A stretch of 64,000 bases of DNA from Marisediminicola sp040546025 (GTDB lineage Bacteria > Actinomycetota > Actinomycetes > Actinomycetales > Microbacteriaceae): the NCBI RefSeq assembly GCF_040546025.1, contig NZ_JBEPNA010000004.1, forward strand, positions 124,001 through 188,000, written 5' to 3'. The notes under the pieces are model-generated. The model was not told the origin of the DNA. It searched no databases and saw nothing but the letters and a program-made list of their open reading frames with translations. The translations under genes and the position numbers were made by a program. This document shows, piece after piece, positions 35,388 to 44,106 of the stretch. Each line of letters opens with the position of its first letter. Within the stretch, counting starts at the first letter, position 1.

Positions 35388-35511
35388 GCGCACCTGAGAC
35401 ATCGTATTGCTCAGACATGAGCCCGACATCGTTGGCGACCCCGAGCAGCCGATCCATGAGCTCGGTCGCGTCCGCCAGCAGACCGCTACGCCCAGATGCC
35501 GGCGCTCTCAT
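35388..35511 (-). pseudogene. Fragment resembling a GH15 glucoamylase-type C-terminus
   Basis: The minus strand encodes GLLADATELMDRLLGVANDVGLMSEQYDV and then loses similarity. This resembles the segment near the end of GH15 enzymes (LANDVGLMSEEYD followed by GNTPQAFSH), with both ends missing. Only about 36 codons remain, wedged between the sortase-like gene and dedA. Confidence 0.45.
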
Positions 35512-36183
35512 CTACCCCTCCTCGACGTTCCGCCCGACGTGATCTGACCCGCGGCTTCGTCGGATTCGTCTGACGATCAGCAGTGCGATCACGACGACAA
35601 TGGCCGCGTAGGCCGAGTAATTGAGATATTGAGAATACTTGTCGATAAGTGCATATTGCGTGCCAAGCGCGGCACCAAGGCCGATCAGTAGGAGGTTCCA
35701 GAGGACGCTTCCGGCGACGGTGAAGACGCTGAAGGTCATCAGGTTCATTCGCTCCGCGCCCGCAGGCAGCGAGATGAGACTCCGTACGCCGGGGATGAAT
35801 CGTCCGAAGAAGATCGCTGATTTGCCGTGTCTGGAGAACCATCCAGCGGCTTTCTCGAAGTCGTCTCGGTCGACAAGAGGAAGTCGTGACAACCAGCGGA
35901 TGGATCGTTCCATTCCGAAGGCTGCTCCCAGATAGTAAAGGAGGACGGCACCGAGATAGGCGCCCAGCGTGCTGGTGAGGACGATCAGTGCGAAGTTCAT
36001 CTGGCCCTGTTGCGAGAGAAATCCAGCCAGAGGCAAGATGATCTCGCTGGGGATCGGGGGAAAAACTGTCTCCAAGAAGGTGAACAGACCGACACCCCCT
36101 TCGCCGAAGTTGGACATTAGCTGGACTGCAAAACCGAGGATCCCAGAGAGATCTTCCGGGGAGGTGGTGGGCGATGCGATCAC
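35512..36183 (-). CDS. DedA-family membrane protein
   Basis: A GTG start at 36183, with AGAAAGAAG upstream, gives 223 residues. The family pattern is clear: FLETVFPPIPSEIILPLAGFLSQQG, LGAYLGAVLLYYLGAAFG and FGRFIPGVRSLISLPAG, including the conserved acidic and arginine residues. DedA proteins are thought to flip lipids such as undecaprenyl phosphate or phospholipids and affect envelope stress. It follows the metallophosphoesterase gene on the same strand. Confidence 0.93.
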   Translation of the reverse strand: MIASPTTSPEDLSGILGFAVQLMSNFGEGGVGLFTFLETVFPPIPSEIILPLAGFLSQQGQMNFALIVLTSTLGAYLGAVLLYYLGAAFGMERSIRWLSRLPLVDRDDFEKAAGWFSRHGKSAIFFGRFIPGVRSLISLPAGAERMNLMTFSVFTVAGSVLWNLLLIGLGAALGTQYALIDKYSQYLNYSAYAAIVVVIALLIVRRIRRSRGSDHVGRNVEEG

Positions 36184-36242
36184 GGGCTTCTTTCTGAGGT
36201 TTGCAGCGACACATGGTTGGGAGTCCAGTCATGCGGGCGCTA

Positions 36243-37148
36243 TCAGCGCTCGATCGTGAACGTATCGATGAGTGTTCCCGATTGGGTGATCGCCCGGCCG
36301 ATGAGGCGCTCGTCATAGACGAGCAGATCCAGGTAGTGCAGGGTGGAGCTGCTCACCTTGGTGAAGTCTTCCCGGCCAGTGGGGCGGAGTTTCGCGCCAG
36401 CTCCCGACACGACGTAGGTCACCCCGTCTTGCGGTAGTGAGCGCTGGTAGTCGTGGTCGTGCCCGGCTAACACCAATGGGACGTCGAATTCAGCGAATAG
36501 CGGGCTCCATGCCCGCCGCACCGCCAGATCTGATCCGTGGTGCCCTGCGGAGTATGCGGGGTGATGCATCGCGACGAGCGTCCAAGTTCGATCCGGCGTA
36601 GGTTCCGCCAAGGTGTTTCGCAACCAGGCGGTCTGTGCGGGGTCTTCGACCCTGTTGGAATCGAGCACGATCAATCTGACCGACGCGATTTGCTCAACGT
36701 ACCAAGGATTGTCCTGCCCCAGCGCGGCGAGGATCTGTTGTTGCTCATTGCTGCGGTAGTCGTGGTTGCCGAGTACCGGAATCAGCTCGGCCCCCGCGTC
36801 GATTATTGGTGAGAATGGTTCGGTGACTGCATCGCCGAGCAGCGCTACCTCGCCGTCCTCGTAGATCAGATCACCCAGCAGCAGCAGTGCATCGTACGGG
36901 TCATCTTGTGCTTCAAGGGCCATCCGTCGCGCGGTCGCATGTTCGGCTTCAGTTCTCGTGCCGGTGTCTCCCGCTACCGAGATTCGTGCCTCGGGATTCC
37001 CCGCTATCGGGGGCACCGTGTCGCCGGCGATCGGGGACGATGCTTCATTGTTGAACGGGGTGAAGTTGGGTGGGGACAACAAAGTGATGCTCACGATGGC
37101 AGCGACGCCAACCGCGGCGGCCGTTATCGCAGCGGACCGGATGCGCAA
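36243..37148 (-). CDS. Exported calcineurin-like metallophosphoesterase
   Basis: TTG 37148, with GGGAGAG 3 bases upstream, starts a 301-residue protein with an N-terminal helix (SAAITAAAVGVAAIVSITLL), so the enzyme faces outward. Metallophosphatase motifs follow in order: GDTGTR (divergent first motif), GDLIYED, GNHDYRS, HHPAYS and AGHDHDYQR. These bind two metal ions for phosphoester hydrolysis. The substrate is not evident. An N-terminal extension to 37250 is open but has no good start signal. Confidence 0.88.
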   Translation of the reverse strand: MRIRSAAITAAAVGVAAIVSITLLSPPNFTPFNNEASSPIAGDTVPPIAGNPEARISVAGDTGTRTEAEHATARRMALEAQDDPYDALLLLGDLIYEDGEVALLGDAVTEPFSPIIDAGAELIPVLGNHDYRSNEQQQILAALGQDNPWYVEQIASVRLIVLDSNRVEDPAQTAWLRNTLAEPTPDRTWTLVAMHHPAYSAGHHGSDLAVRRAWSPLFAEFDVPLVLAGHDHDYQRSLPQDGVTYVVSGAGAKLRPTGREDFTKVSSSTLHYLDLLVYDERLIGRAITQSGTLIDTFTIER

Positions 37149-37263
37149 TGTTCTCTCCCGCTGATCGAATCGAATGGGTGGTGTAGCTATACAGGGGTGA
37201 GCGGGAGTTGCCGAACCAGTGGCGGAAGCGCTGAAGGGGCGCTTCGCCACCGGTCGGGGGGGG

Positions 37264-37779
37264 TTAGTCGTCGTTTGTCGCGGTGTCGTCGTCAGTGTCC
37301 TGGGCGAGGACGCTTCCGTTGCCTGCGTCGACCTTCACATCGACCGAACTGCCGTCCGCGGCGGTGACCTCAACACTGTAAACGACGTACCCGTTCTCGT
37401 TGTCGAGCTCGACCGCTCCTGCTGTTCCGGGAACCGCGGCAAGGGCCGCGGCGGTGGCCTGTTCTGGAGTCGTCGTCGCCAAGGGCTGCAGACTCATCGA
37501 CTCCTCAGCCTCAGACGCCTCGTTGTCCTTCCCCTCAGCTTCGGTGCCCTCGGCTTCGGTGCCCTCGGCCTCGGTGCCCTCGGCTTCGGTGTCCTGGGGA
37601 GCGGGAACGCTGCCGACATAGGTGGGGTCCTGTTCCTGGGAGCCGCCCTCCGTGGTCGAGTTGCTCCCTCCGGAAGTGGCGGGTGAGTTAGTGGAGGCCA
37701 TCGCGACCCCGGCGCCGCCGAGGGCGAGTCCGCTGATGAGGATTCCTGCGGTGACGGTCCGCTTGATCGGAAATTTCAT
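37264..37779 (-). CDS. Exported PepSY-domain protein with TEAEG repeats
   Basis: ATG 37779 has AAGGAG 8 bases upstream (ATG 37785 is closer than ideal). The 171-residue protein has a signal peptide (MKFPIKRTVTAGILISGLALGGAGVAMA, read across two parts), a Ser/Thr-rich linker, four tandem TEAEG units and a C-terminal PepSY domain: TTPEQATAAALAAVPGTAGAVEL and YVVYSVEVTAADGSSVDVKVDAGNGSVL. PepSY proteins are thought to inhibit proteases or sense the envelope. It lies next to a decayed histidine kinase, as PepSY genes often do. Confidence 0.82.
   Translation of the reverse strand: MKFPIKRTVTAGILISGLALGGAGVAMASTNSPATSGGSNSTTEGGSQEQDPTYVGSVPAPQDTEAEGTEAEGTEAEGTEAEGKDNEASEAEESMSLQPLATTTPEQATAAALAAVPGTAGAVELDNENGYVVYSVEVTAADGSSVDVKVDAGNGSVLAQDTDDDTATNDD
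37537..37590 (-). repeat. Tandem 15-bp repeat encoding TEAEG
   Basis: CCCTCGGCTTCGGTG is repeated with one silent change across about four units, coding TEAEG four times in the PepSY protein linker. Such in-frame repeats can change copy number by slippage without a frameshift. Confidence 0.8.
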
Positions 37780-37805
37780 GGTCATTGCTCCTTCTAGCTT
37801 GTCGG

Positions 37806-38841
37806 TCACGTGGTTTCGTGACCGTGATTAGAGGCTATAAAGAGGGCGATGAGATGAGCATGAGAGAGCTCGAACCTGCGATGCCACCGTGTGCGGAGGG
37901 GAAGCCGCAACGTCACTGTGGTGCCGCGTCCGTGCTGGGAGTCGAGAGCGACCGATCCTCCGTGTGCATTCATAATCTGTTGAACGAGGGCGAGGCCCAG
38001 GCCATGGCCGGGTGTGGTTCTCGTGTCGTCGGCGCGCCAGGACCGTTCGAACGCGTGCGAGAGCTGATCGGTGGTCATTCCTATTCCGTCGTCGCGAACC
38101 TGAATGACGGCCGTCACGTCCGCGACTGTCGTGGTCACGCCGATGGCACCGGCTGGGTCGCTGAATTTGAGCGCATTGTCCACTAAGTTTCCGATCGCGC
38201 GAGAGTTGAGTTCGTCAGATCCCGAGACGGGACCTGGCGCGCCAAGGTGCGCTCTCACGATCGGGCTTCCTGTCTGAGCGCCAGTGGCATGTGGCACGAC
38301 GCCGACGACGGCTGCGTTGACATCGACTGGAGCGACGCCGGAGGCGAGTTCCTCTTTCGTCTCGTCGTTAGGGACAGTCTGAGGAGATCGTCGGCGAGCC
38401 GGGTCAGCCCGTTCACCGCGTCAAGGGAGGTGGCAATGGCGACTTGGTAGTTGGTCGCCGTGCGTGAGCAGGTTAGGGCCAGCTCGAGTTCAGCTTGGAT
38501 CATGCTAAGGGGGTGCGCATTTCGTGGGAGGCACCGTCGACGAATTGTTGTTGCCGCTCGAAGCTGGCCTTGATGGGCTTCAGTGCGGCGCGTGCCATCA
38601 GCCAGCTGGAGAGAGGGATGGCAACGAGCAGGCAGGCGTAGAAGAGGAGGAGCGCTGTTCGCAACAATTCAAATCCTTGCTCCGCTCCGATCACTGCTCC
38701 TTCTCCGTCGTGTTCGGCTGCATCGAAATCGAACGTTCCTTTCACGAAAATAGAGATTCCGATCGCGAACACCGCGAACCGTCCTTATTGAATGACGGCG
38801 TAGGCGACCGTGAGTCGGATCGTCGCCTGACGAAATATCAC
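37806..38841 (-). pseudogene. Sensor histidine kinase, decayed
   Basis: From GTG 38841 the frame reads VIFRQATIRLTVAYAVIQ and then TAA at 38785-38787, after which FAVFAIGISIFVKGTFDFDAAEHDGEG continues. The H box SHEMRTPL at about 38520 is followed by a frame change at the five-G run 38509-38513, restoring SMIQAELELAL. Another change at 38371-38373 joins DDLLRLS to the ATPase part (NLVDNALKFSD, DDGIGMT, GHGLGLAL). With one nonsense codon and two frameshifts it cannot make a full kinase. It is closely related to the intact kinase at 39199 and probably arose by duplication. Confidence 0.82.
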
Positions 38842-38957
38842 TTGTCTGCGGCAATCAGGTAGCCGTCCCCTCGGCGCGTTTGGATGATGTCCGGTTCCGC
38901 GGGAACGCCCAGTTTTTGGCGGAGGTAGCGGATGTAGCTCCGCACGACATTGCAGGT
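38838..38957 (-). pseudogene. Response regulator C-terminal fragment (OmpR type)
   Basis: The minus strand encodes NVVRSYIRYLRQKLGVPAEPDIIQTRRGDGYLIAADK and a TGA that overlaps the GTG of the decayed kinase. Only the wing of the OmpR DNA-binding domain remains; receiver and most of the output domain are gone. The remnant matches the regulator at 40137 closely. Confidence 0.8.
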
Positions 38958-39141
38958 TCTCGAACATCACGACCACCACGTGGTCGAAGGCGCCGGTGGG
39001 TCGCTCCGGTCGATCGTCGAAGCGCAGTGACGGCTGCTGGTTCACCGCCGACCCGACCGCGTCCGCGCCAACGCCGGCCGCGGCCGTGCCCGCCGCCACA
39101 ATCCCCACCGTCCTGAGAAGCGTGCGCCACGACGGCGATCG
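38958..39141 (-). pseudogene. N-terminal fragment of a phospholipase C/phosphoesterase-type protein
   Basis: The minus strand encodes RTLLRTVGIVAAGTAAAGVGADAV (signal-like) and then GAFDHVVVVMFEN, the metal-binding start of alkaline-phosphatase-like phosphoesterases, where RSFDN should follow. Instead the frame passes straight into the response-regulator fragment. The junction at about 38957 fuses two unrelated gene pieces. Confidence 0.65.
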
Positions 39142-39198
39142 GTTGTCCTCGAGTCAAGGATCTGGTGGCGCCTCCGGGCTCATCATGGTGGTCTCGAT

Positions 39199-40140
39199 TC
39201 AGGTTTGGTGCTCGGGGAGCGTCAGGGTGACCGTGGTTCCGGATCCCGGCGCGGAGGTGATGCTCACCTTGCCTTTGTGGGCGGAAACGATCTGTTTCAC
39301 TAGCGGCAGCCCGAGGCCGAAGCCGGGTGTCGTTCTCGCGTCTTGCGCTCGCCAGAAGCGGTCGAATGCGTGAGCAGATTCGGCGTCGGTCATTCCGATC
39401 CCGTTGTCGGCGACTTGGATGTACGCAATCCGGCCGGTGCCCGAAATGATGATGTCGATATGTCCGGACTCGTCAGTGAACTTGGCTGCATTGTCGACGA
39501 GATTGGTGAGTGCTCGGGTGAGGAGCTCTGTGGAGCCATCGACGATAACGGCGCGCGACTCGGTCACGGCAATTCTTGCTGCAGCTCCATGACCGCGGGC
39601 TGCTTTGTGAGCAAGCCCGTTGAGGGAGACGGGTTCGAAGGTTGCTTCCAGCTCGTCAGCGTCCTCACGAGTGAGAAGGAGAAGGTCGTTGGTCAACCTC
39701 GTCAGGCCCTCGGCCGATTCCAGGGCGGCCGTCATGGCTGCCCGATACTGGGCCGGCGTTCGCGATCGCGAGAGTGCGAGTTCGAGCTCGCCTTGAATGA
39801 CGCTCAACGGACTGCGGAACTCGTGCGACGCTCCGTCGACGAAGCGCTGTTGCAACTCGTAACTGCGGCGCACCGGCGCTAGGGCACTTCGAGCCATGAG
39901 GTAGCTCGATACAGGGAGCACGACAACAAGTGCCGCATATCCCACTAACAGTCCGTTTCGCAGCAGCGCGAAACCCTGCTCGGCGCTGGCGATGAAGGCT
40001 TCACCGTCGAGTTCGGGAACGTCGAAGTCGAAGGTCCCGGTGACAAAGGCGTAGATGCCTAGCGCGAAGGCTCCGAAGAGCAGCAGCTGCACGACCGTGT
40101 AGGTCAAAGTGAGCCGGATGATGGCGCGGCGGAAGATCAT
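39199..40140 (-). CDS. Sensor histidine kinase
   Basis: A 313-residue kinase whose ATG overlaps the response regulator stop (ATGA). Two membrane helices (about 12-35 and 70-92) bracket a short extracytoplasmic sensor region with TFDFDVPELDGE. The H box is VDGASHEFRSPLS (His near 118); the ATPase has NLVDNAAKF (N), DNGIGM (G1), FDRFWRA (F) and GFGLGLPL (G2). It signals to the adjacent regulator and is probably part of a unit with the upstream lipoprotein and ABC transporter genes. Confidence 0.93.
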   Translation of the reverse strand: MIFRRAIIRLTLTYTVVQLLLFGAFALGIYAFVTGTFDFDVPELDGEAFIASAEQGFALLRNGLLVGYAALVVVLPVSSYLMARSALAPVRRSYELQQRFVDGASHEFRSPLSVIQGELELALSRSRTPAQYRAAMTAALESAEGLTRLTNDLLLLTREDADELEATFEPVSLNGLAHKAARGHGAAARIAVTESRAVIVDGSTELLTRALTNLVDNAAKFTDESGHIDIIISGTGRIAYIQVADNGIGMTDAESAHAFDRFWRAQDARTTPGFGLGLPLVKQIVSAHKGKVSITSAPGSGTTVTLTLPEHQT

Positions 40141-40817
40141 CGGTCGGCTGCGATCATGTATCCGGCGCCGCGGCGAGTCTCGATGATCTCGATTTCGCCG
40201 GGCAGGGTCAGTTTCTGCCGAAGGTATCGGATGTAGGTCTGAACGACGTTGCTGTAACCCTCGTAGTTGCTGTCCCAGGCGTGGGTGATCAGCTCTGAGG
40301 CGCTGATGATCTGGCCAGGGTTTCGCATAAGGTATTCCAGCACGGCGAACTCCTTCGCGGTTAACGCGATGGTTCGACCGTTGCGGGTCGCGGTGCGCGT
40401 TGCCGGGTCGAGGGCGACTCCCTGTGCGGTGAGGATAGGTGCATGCGCCCGTGGGGCTCGCCGAAGGAGAGCGCGAACGCGGGCGACGAGCTCAACGAGG
40501 TGGAAGGGTTTGACGAGGTAGTCGTCGGCTCCGGCATCCAGCCCCTCCACCCGTTTGCGAGTCGAGTCCAGCGCGGTGAGCATGAGCACCGGGATGTCGC
40601 GGTTGAGTTCGCGGATTCGGGCACACACATCCATGCCGCCTCGAGGCAGCCCGGGGAGCATCAGGTCAAGAACCACAAGATCGTAGGCTTCGATCTCGAA
40701 TGCCTCAACGCCGGCGGGGGCGGTGTGGACGACGTCGACGGCGTAGCCGGCTTCGGAGAGCGTGCGTCGGACGACGTCCGCGATGCGGACGTCGTCCTCC
40801 ACGACAAGCAGCTTCAC
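40137..40817 (-). CDS. OmpR-family response regulator
   Basis: A 226-residue regulator with a complete receiver (acidic EDD at 7-9, phosphorylation Asp near 51 in LVVLDLMLPG, Lys near 104 in LVKPF) and a winged-helix output domain (LTAKEFAVLEYLMRNPGQIIS, and SNVVQTYIRYLRQKL). It lies 21 bases after the lipoprotein gene and overlaps the kinase gene. Target genes probably include the ABC transporter upstream (inference). Confidence 0.94.
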   Translation of the reverse strand: MKLLVVEDDVRIADVVRRTLSEAGYAVDVVHTAPAGVEAFEIEAYDLVVLDLMLPGLPRGGMDVCARIRELNRDIPVLMLTALDSTRKRVEGLDAGADDYLVKPFHLVELVARVRALLRRAPRAHAPILTAQGVALDPATRTATRNGRTIALTAKEFAVLEYLMRNPGQIISASELITHAWDSNYEGYSNVVQTYIRYLRQKLTLPGEIEIIETRRGAGYMIAADR

Positions 40818-40838
40818 AGCAAGGCCTCGAGGTCCGGG

Positions 40839-41408
40839 TCAGTCTGCTGCATCTCCCTCTCCGGATCCCTTCGTCGCCGTGGCGTTGGCCACTTGGACGC
40901 CGGCGGCGCTGACCTCGATCGTGAAGTCCACCTGGTTCTTGGAGCTGCGGTAGACGCTGAAGGTATTCTCCGGGAAGTGGCCAGGACCGGTCTCACCGTC
41001 GAACGACAGCGTACTCGTCGCGCCCGCTGGGAGCGTAAAACCGTCCAATGCCTGGTGGTATGCCTCGCTCTGCCCAGTCGTCACGTCCTTCATCACGTAA
41101 TAGATCTCGAATGTGGACAACTCGCTGCTCGTGTCGTTCTTTACTGTCACCTGCAGCCGGTCATCGATCGGAGCCTGAGTATCGGGGTCGACATTGTCCT
41201 CGGCTGCCGCGGACACGATTGTGAGTCCCGGTGCGGTGCTCGTGTTGGCAATCGGGTTCGAGTCCACCGGGAGCACGGCACCGGCAGACGTTCCTGAGCC
41301 TGCCGCTTGTGAGCTTGCTGGTGCCGGCGTTGTCGACTGGCAGCCTGCCAATGCGACGACCGTGAGGGATGCCACCAGGGCGACGGGAACGAGCAGTCGT
41401 AGCTTCAT
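40839..41408 (-). CDS. Lipoprotein of ABC-transporter/two-component operon
   Basis: ATG 41408 has AAGGAAG upstream and overlaps the permease stop (ATGA). The 189-residue product has a signal helix ending in VVALAGCQS, a lipobox, then a Ser/Ala linker and a beta-rich domain (DDRLQVTVKNDTSSELSTFEIYYVMKD). The domain resembles extracellular immunoglobulin-like modules in DUF4352-type lipoproteins. It may be the ligand sensor or a chaperone for the transporter's substrate. Co-translation with permease and regulator ties the three together. Confidence 0.78.
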   Translation of the reverse strand: MKLRLLVPVALVASLTVVALAGCQSTTPAPASSQAAGSGTSAGAVLPVDSNPIANTSTAPGLTIVSAAAEDNVDPDTQAPIDDRLQVTVKNDTSSELSTFEIYYVMKDVTTGQSEAYHQALDGFTLPAGATSTLSFDGETGPGHFPENTFSVYRSSKNQVDFTIEVSAAGVQVANATATKGSGEGDAAD

Positions 41409-42376
41409 GAGATCTTCCTTTGCAGATTGCGTCGGGTGGTAACCCCGACGGCGAATGTCACGGAGGCGAGGGTCGCCGCCGCGAGTGTGATGGCGTAGCC
41501 CCACATGTCGGCCCACACGATGCCGAGGGGCTGCTGGTTGTATTTGTCTTTGATGCCCAGGAACGCGAACGACAGTCGCTCGAAGTGCTTGGTGATCGAG
41601 GAGACCTCCAGGCCGTTACGGACGCCGTCGAAGGCAGCGAAGTTCGCCAGCACCTTTAACTCGTCCGGCTTCTGTATTTGCAGGGTGGCGAAGAGGCCGC
41701 CGGGAACCTGGTTGTCGGGGTCCATGGTGTCGCCGATCTGCGGGATGATGAGCACAAATGCCAGCCACACCACAATCGCGACAATGAGGCCCGTGCTGAG
41801 CCTGTGCGAGAGGGCTGTGATGCCGATTGCAAGCGAGCTCCAGAACACCAAATAAAGCCACGCGACAACCGCAGCAATGAGAGTCCGTACGATGTCGATC
41901 GGCTGCAACGGTGCATTTCCGATCACGAGGATCGCAGCCGTGGTCATCACTGTCAGCACAGCGACGACGACGAACCAGACCACCGCCAGTCCCAGCACCT
42001 TGCCTGCCGGAATCGCGAAGCGACCGACGGGCCGGCTCAGCAGAAGTTGCAGGGTCCCCCGGTACTTCTCCTTGGCCACGGTGCCGTATCCGAGAACTAT
42101 CGCGAACAGGGCGCCGAGGATCTCGAGGTACTCCACTCCCCCACGCAACAACTGCAACGGGAAAAGTTGGGGTGCAGTAGGCGCGGTCGTACTGCCACTG
42201 GCCGCCAGCTGCTGAACGTACAAGTTGTAGGCGTCCAGCTGGGTGCGGAAGCTTGCTGCCGCGACCCCGACCGAGATCAGCGTCGCGACCGCGAGAAACC
42301 CGATGAGAACGGCGAAGAGCCGGTCGCGGCGCAGGTCGAGCAGTTCCTTCGCGGTGATGACCCAGGTGCTACTCAT
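41405..42376 (-). CDS. ABC-2 type transporter permease (second)
   Basis: ATG 42376 (MSSTWVITAKELLDLRRDRLF) overlaps the preceding permease by 8 bases. The 323-residue protein has six membrane helices and the ABC-2 signature YGTVAKEKYRGTLQLLLSRPVGR near residue 105, which contacts the ATPase. A large extracytoplasmic loop occupies residues 35-75 and another follows helix 5. With the preceding permease and ATPase it forms an exporter resembling NosFY-type or antibiotic-resistance ABC systems. Confidence 0.88.
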   Translation of the reverse strand: MSSTWVITAKELLDLRRDRLFAVLIGFLAVATLISVGVAAASFRTQLDAYNLYVQQLAASGSTTAPTAPQLFPLQLLRGGVEYLEILGALFAIVLGYGTVAKEKYRGTLQLLLSRPVGRFAIPAGKVLGLAVVWFVVVAVLTVMTTAAILVIGNAPLQPIDIVRTLIAAVVAWLYLVFWSSLAIGITALSHRLSTGLIVAIVVWLAFVLIIPQIGDTMDPDNQVPGGLFATLQIQKPDELKVLANFAAFDGVRNGLEVSSITKHFERLSFAFLGIKDKYNQQPLGIVWADMWGYAITLAAATLASVTFAVGVTTRRNLQRKIS

Positions 42377-43268
42377 TGAGACCACTCCTCATTCGGATAC
42401 GCGGAGTTGCCACGACGGCGACCGTCATGACGGCCAGGAAGACGAGGAGGACGACGATGCTGGATGTCGGATCGCCGGACACGGTGGTGTCCTGCAGGAT
42501 GATGCTGGATGCCCGCTTGAACTGCTCGGTCAACGAGAGCGGGCCAGTGATTGTCGACACGATGTCGAAGTAGCCGCCCGTCGAACTCAGCGCCGGAACC
42601 GGATTGAGCAGCGAAACAGGGCGGGCCGCAGTGCCGATCTGCGGAAGCACGAAAGCGACCGCGCTCCAGATCACAAACGGCACGAGCAGCGCGGTTGTCT
42701 CCTGCTTGCTTCGAAGTCCGGTGAGCATCCCGAGCAGCGCGAAAGTCGTCAGGAGCACCCACGACAACAGGCCGAACGCGATGACGCGGCCCGTATCTGC
42801 CCAGCCGAGTGGCGCCCCGTTGATGAAGCTGATGATGATCCAACTCACCGAGAAGCTGATGCCGATAACCGCGGCGAGTACCACTCCGAGCCCGGCCAGC
42901 TGCCCGAGCAGTCGTGCGGCGGATCCCACTGGGCGACTGAGCACCAGGTCGACGGTGGACGCCTTCCGGTCGCGCAACGTGGCCTGCACGCCGAGCACGA
43001 TTGCCATGAGGGAGCCGATCAGCAGGACATAGATGACGGCATTGCGGGCGTAGTACAGAGGTGTCACCCCGGCGAAAGGGTTCGGCGCTGTCGTCAGGCC
43101 GTCGGCGACGACCTTCTCGTAGACACCAGTTACCGTTTGGTTAGTGACCCATCCGATCACGGATGACGCAATCACCATTCCGATGAACACGATCAGGAGC
43201 AGGTGCACTGTGCGGGCGCGTCGGGTGTTCAGCATCTCGTGTCGGGCGCTCACCAGAAACGTGTTCAC
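42369..43268 (-). CDS. ABC-2 type transporter permease (first)
   Basis: GTG 43268 overlaps the ATPase stop by 4 bases (GTGA). The 299-residue protein starts VNTFLVSARHEMLNTRRARTV, has six helices, and carries the ABC-2 coupling segment VQATLRDRKASTVDLVLSRPVGSAA. It is a paralogue of the next permease, so the transporter is probably a heterodimer. Substrate unknown. Confidence 0.88.
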   Translation of the reverse strand: MNTFLVSARHEMLNTRRARTVHLLLIVFIGMVIASSVIGWVTNQTVTGVYEKVVADGLTTAPNPFAGVTPLYYARNAVIYVLLIGSLMAIVLGVQATLRDRKASTVDLVLSRPVGSAARLLGQLAGLGVVLAAVIGISFSVSWIIISFINGAPLGWADTGRVIAFGLLSWVLLTTFALLGMLTGLRSKQETTALLVPFVIWSAVAFVLPQIGTAARPVSLLNPVPALSSTGGYFDIVSTITGPLSLTEQFKRASSIILQDTTVSGDPTSSIVVLLVFLAVMTVAVVATPRIRMRSGLNE

Positions 43269-44002
43269 GAGACTGGCTCCGACTCCAGCTGGAAGTAGAT
43301 CGCCTCTAGGGAATCCTCTCCAGGGAAGTCGGCGAGAGTCTTCGCCAGAGTGTCGTGGTGGACTAGCGTGCCGCCTCGGAGGATCCCGATGCTCGTGCAC
43401 GTCTTCGTCACCTCGGAAAGCAGGTGAGTATTCATGAAGATGGTCATTCCGAACTCGGAGTTCAGCCGCACGATCGTCTCGCGAAGCGTGCGCACACCTT
43501 CCGGATCCAGGCCCGATGTGGGCTCATCGAGAAACAGCACCGACGGCGAGTGCAAGATCGCCTGGGCGATGCCGACGCGCTGCCGCATTCCCTTGCTGAA
43601 CGTACCCAAGCGTTGGCGATCGTGACCTTGGAAGTCGAGGATGCGCAGAACGTCTCGGATGCGCTGGTCCGGCCGACGTAGGCCCGACAAGTGGGCAAAG
43701 AACCGCAGATTCTCCATCAGCGTGAGGTTGTCGTAGAACTGCACATTCTCGGGCAGGTATCCGATCGCACTACGGACCGCCCGCGCATCGGCGAAGACAC
43801 TGTGGCCAGCGACTTCCGCGTCGCCCTGCGTTGGCTCAAGCAGGGTCGTGAGCACGTTCACGGTGGTTGTCTTCCCGGCGCCATTGTGGCCGAGAAGGCC
43901 GAACACTTCACCGGCGGCGACTTCCAAGGACAGCGCATCCAGCGCCAACTTCGATCCGTACGACTTCGACAGGTTGTCAGTCGCGATTGCTGATTTCGTC
44001 AT
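43265..44002 (-). CDS. ABC transporter ATP-binding protein
   Basis: A 245-residue ATPase with Walker A GLLGHNGAGKTTTV (about 37-50), the signature FSKGMRQRVGIAQA (a divergent LSGGQ), Walker B VLFLDEPTSGLDPEG and the switch His in MNTHLLSE. It is the first gene of a six-gene overlapping minus-strand operon (ATPase, two permeases, lipoprotein, regulator, kinase). Closest in style to the Ccm/Nos-like and multidrug-export ATPases that pair with ABC-2 permeases. Confidence 0.93.
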   Translation of the reverse strand: MTKSAIATDNLSKSYGSKLALDALSLEVAAGEVFGLLGHNGAGKTTTVNVLTTLLEPTQGDAEVAGHSVFADARAVRSAIGYLPENVQFYDNLTLMENLRFFAHLSGLRRPDQRIRDVLRILDFQGHDRQRLGTFSKGMRQRVGIAQAILHSPSVLFLDEPTSGLDPEGVRTLRETIVRLNSEFGMTIFMNTHLLSEVTKTCTSIGILRGGTLVHHDTLAKTLADFPGEDSLEAIYFQLESEPVS

Positions 44003-44106
44003 AGCGCCGACCGTATTCAGGACATCGTGAGAGCACGATGAGTGCCCTCAGATGCACTGCGGACTACCTACGTGCCCCAACGTGGCGTAGCCGTGCTGCG
44101 GCGAGA

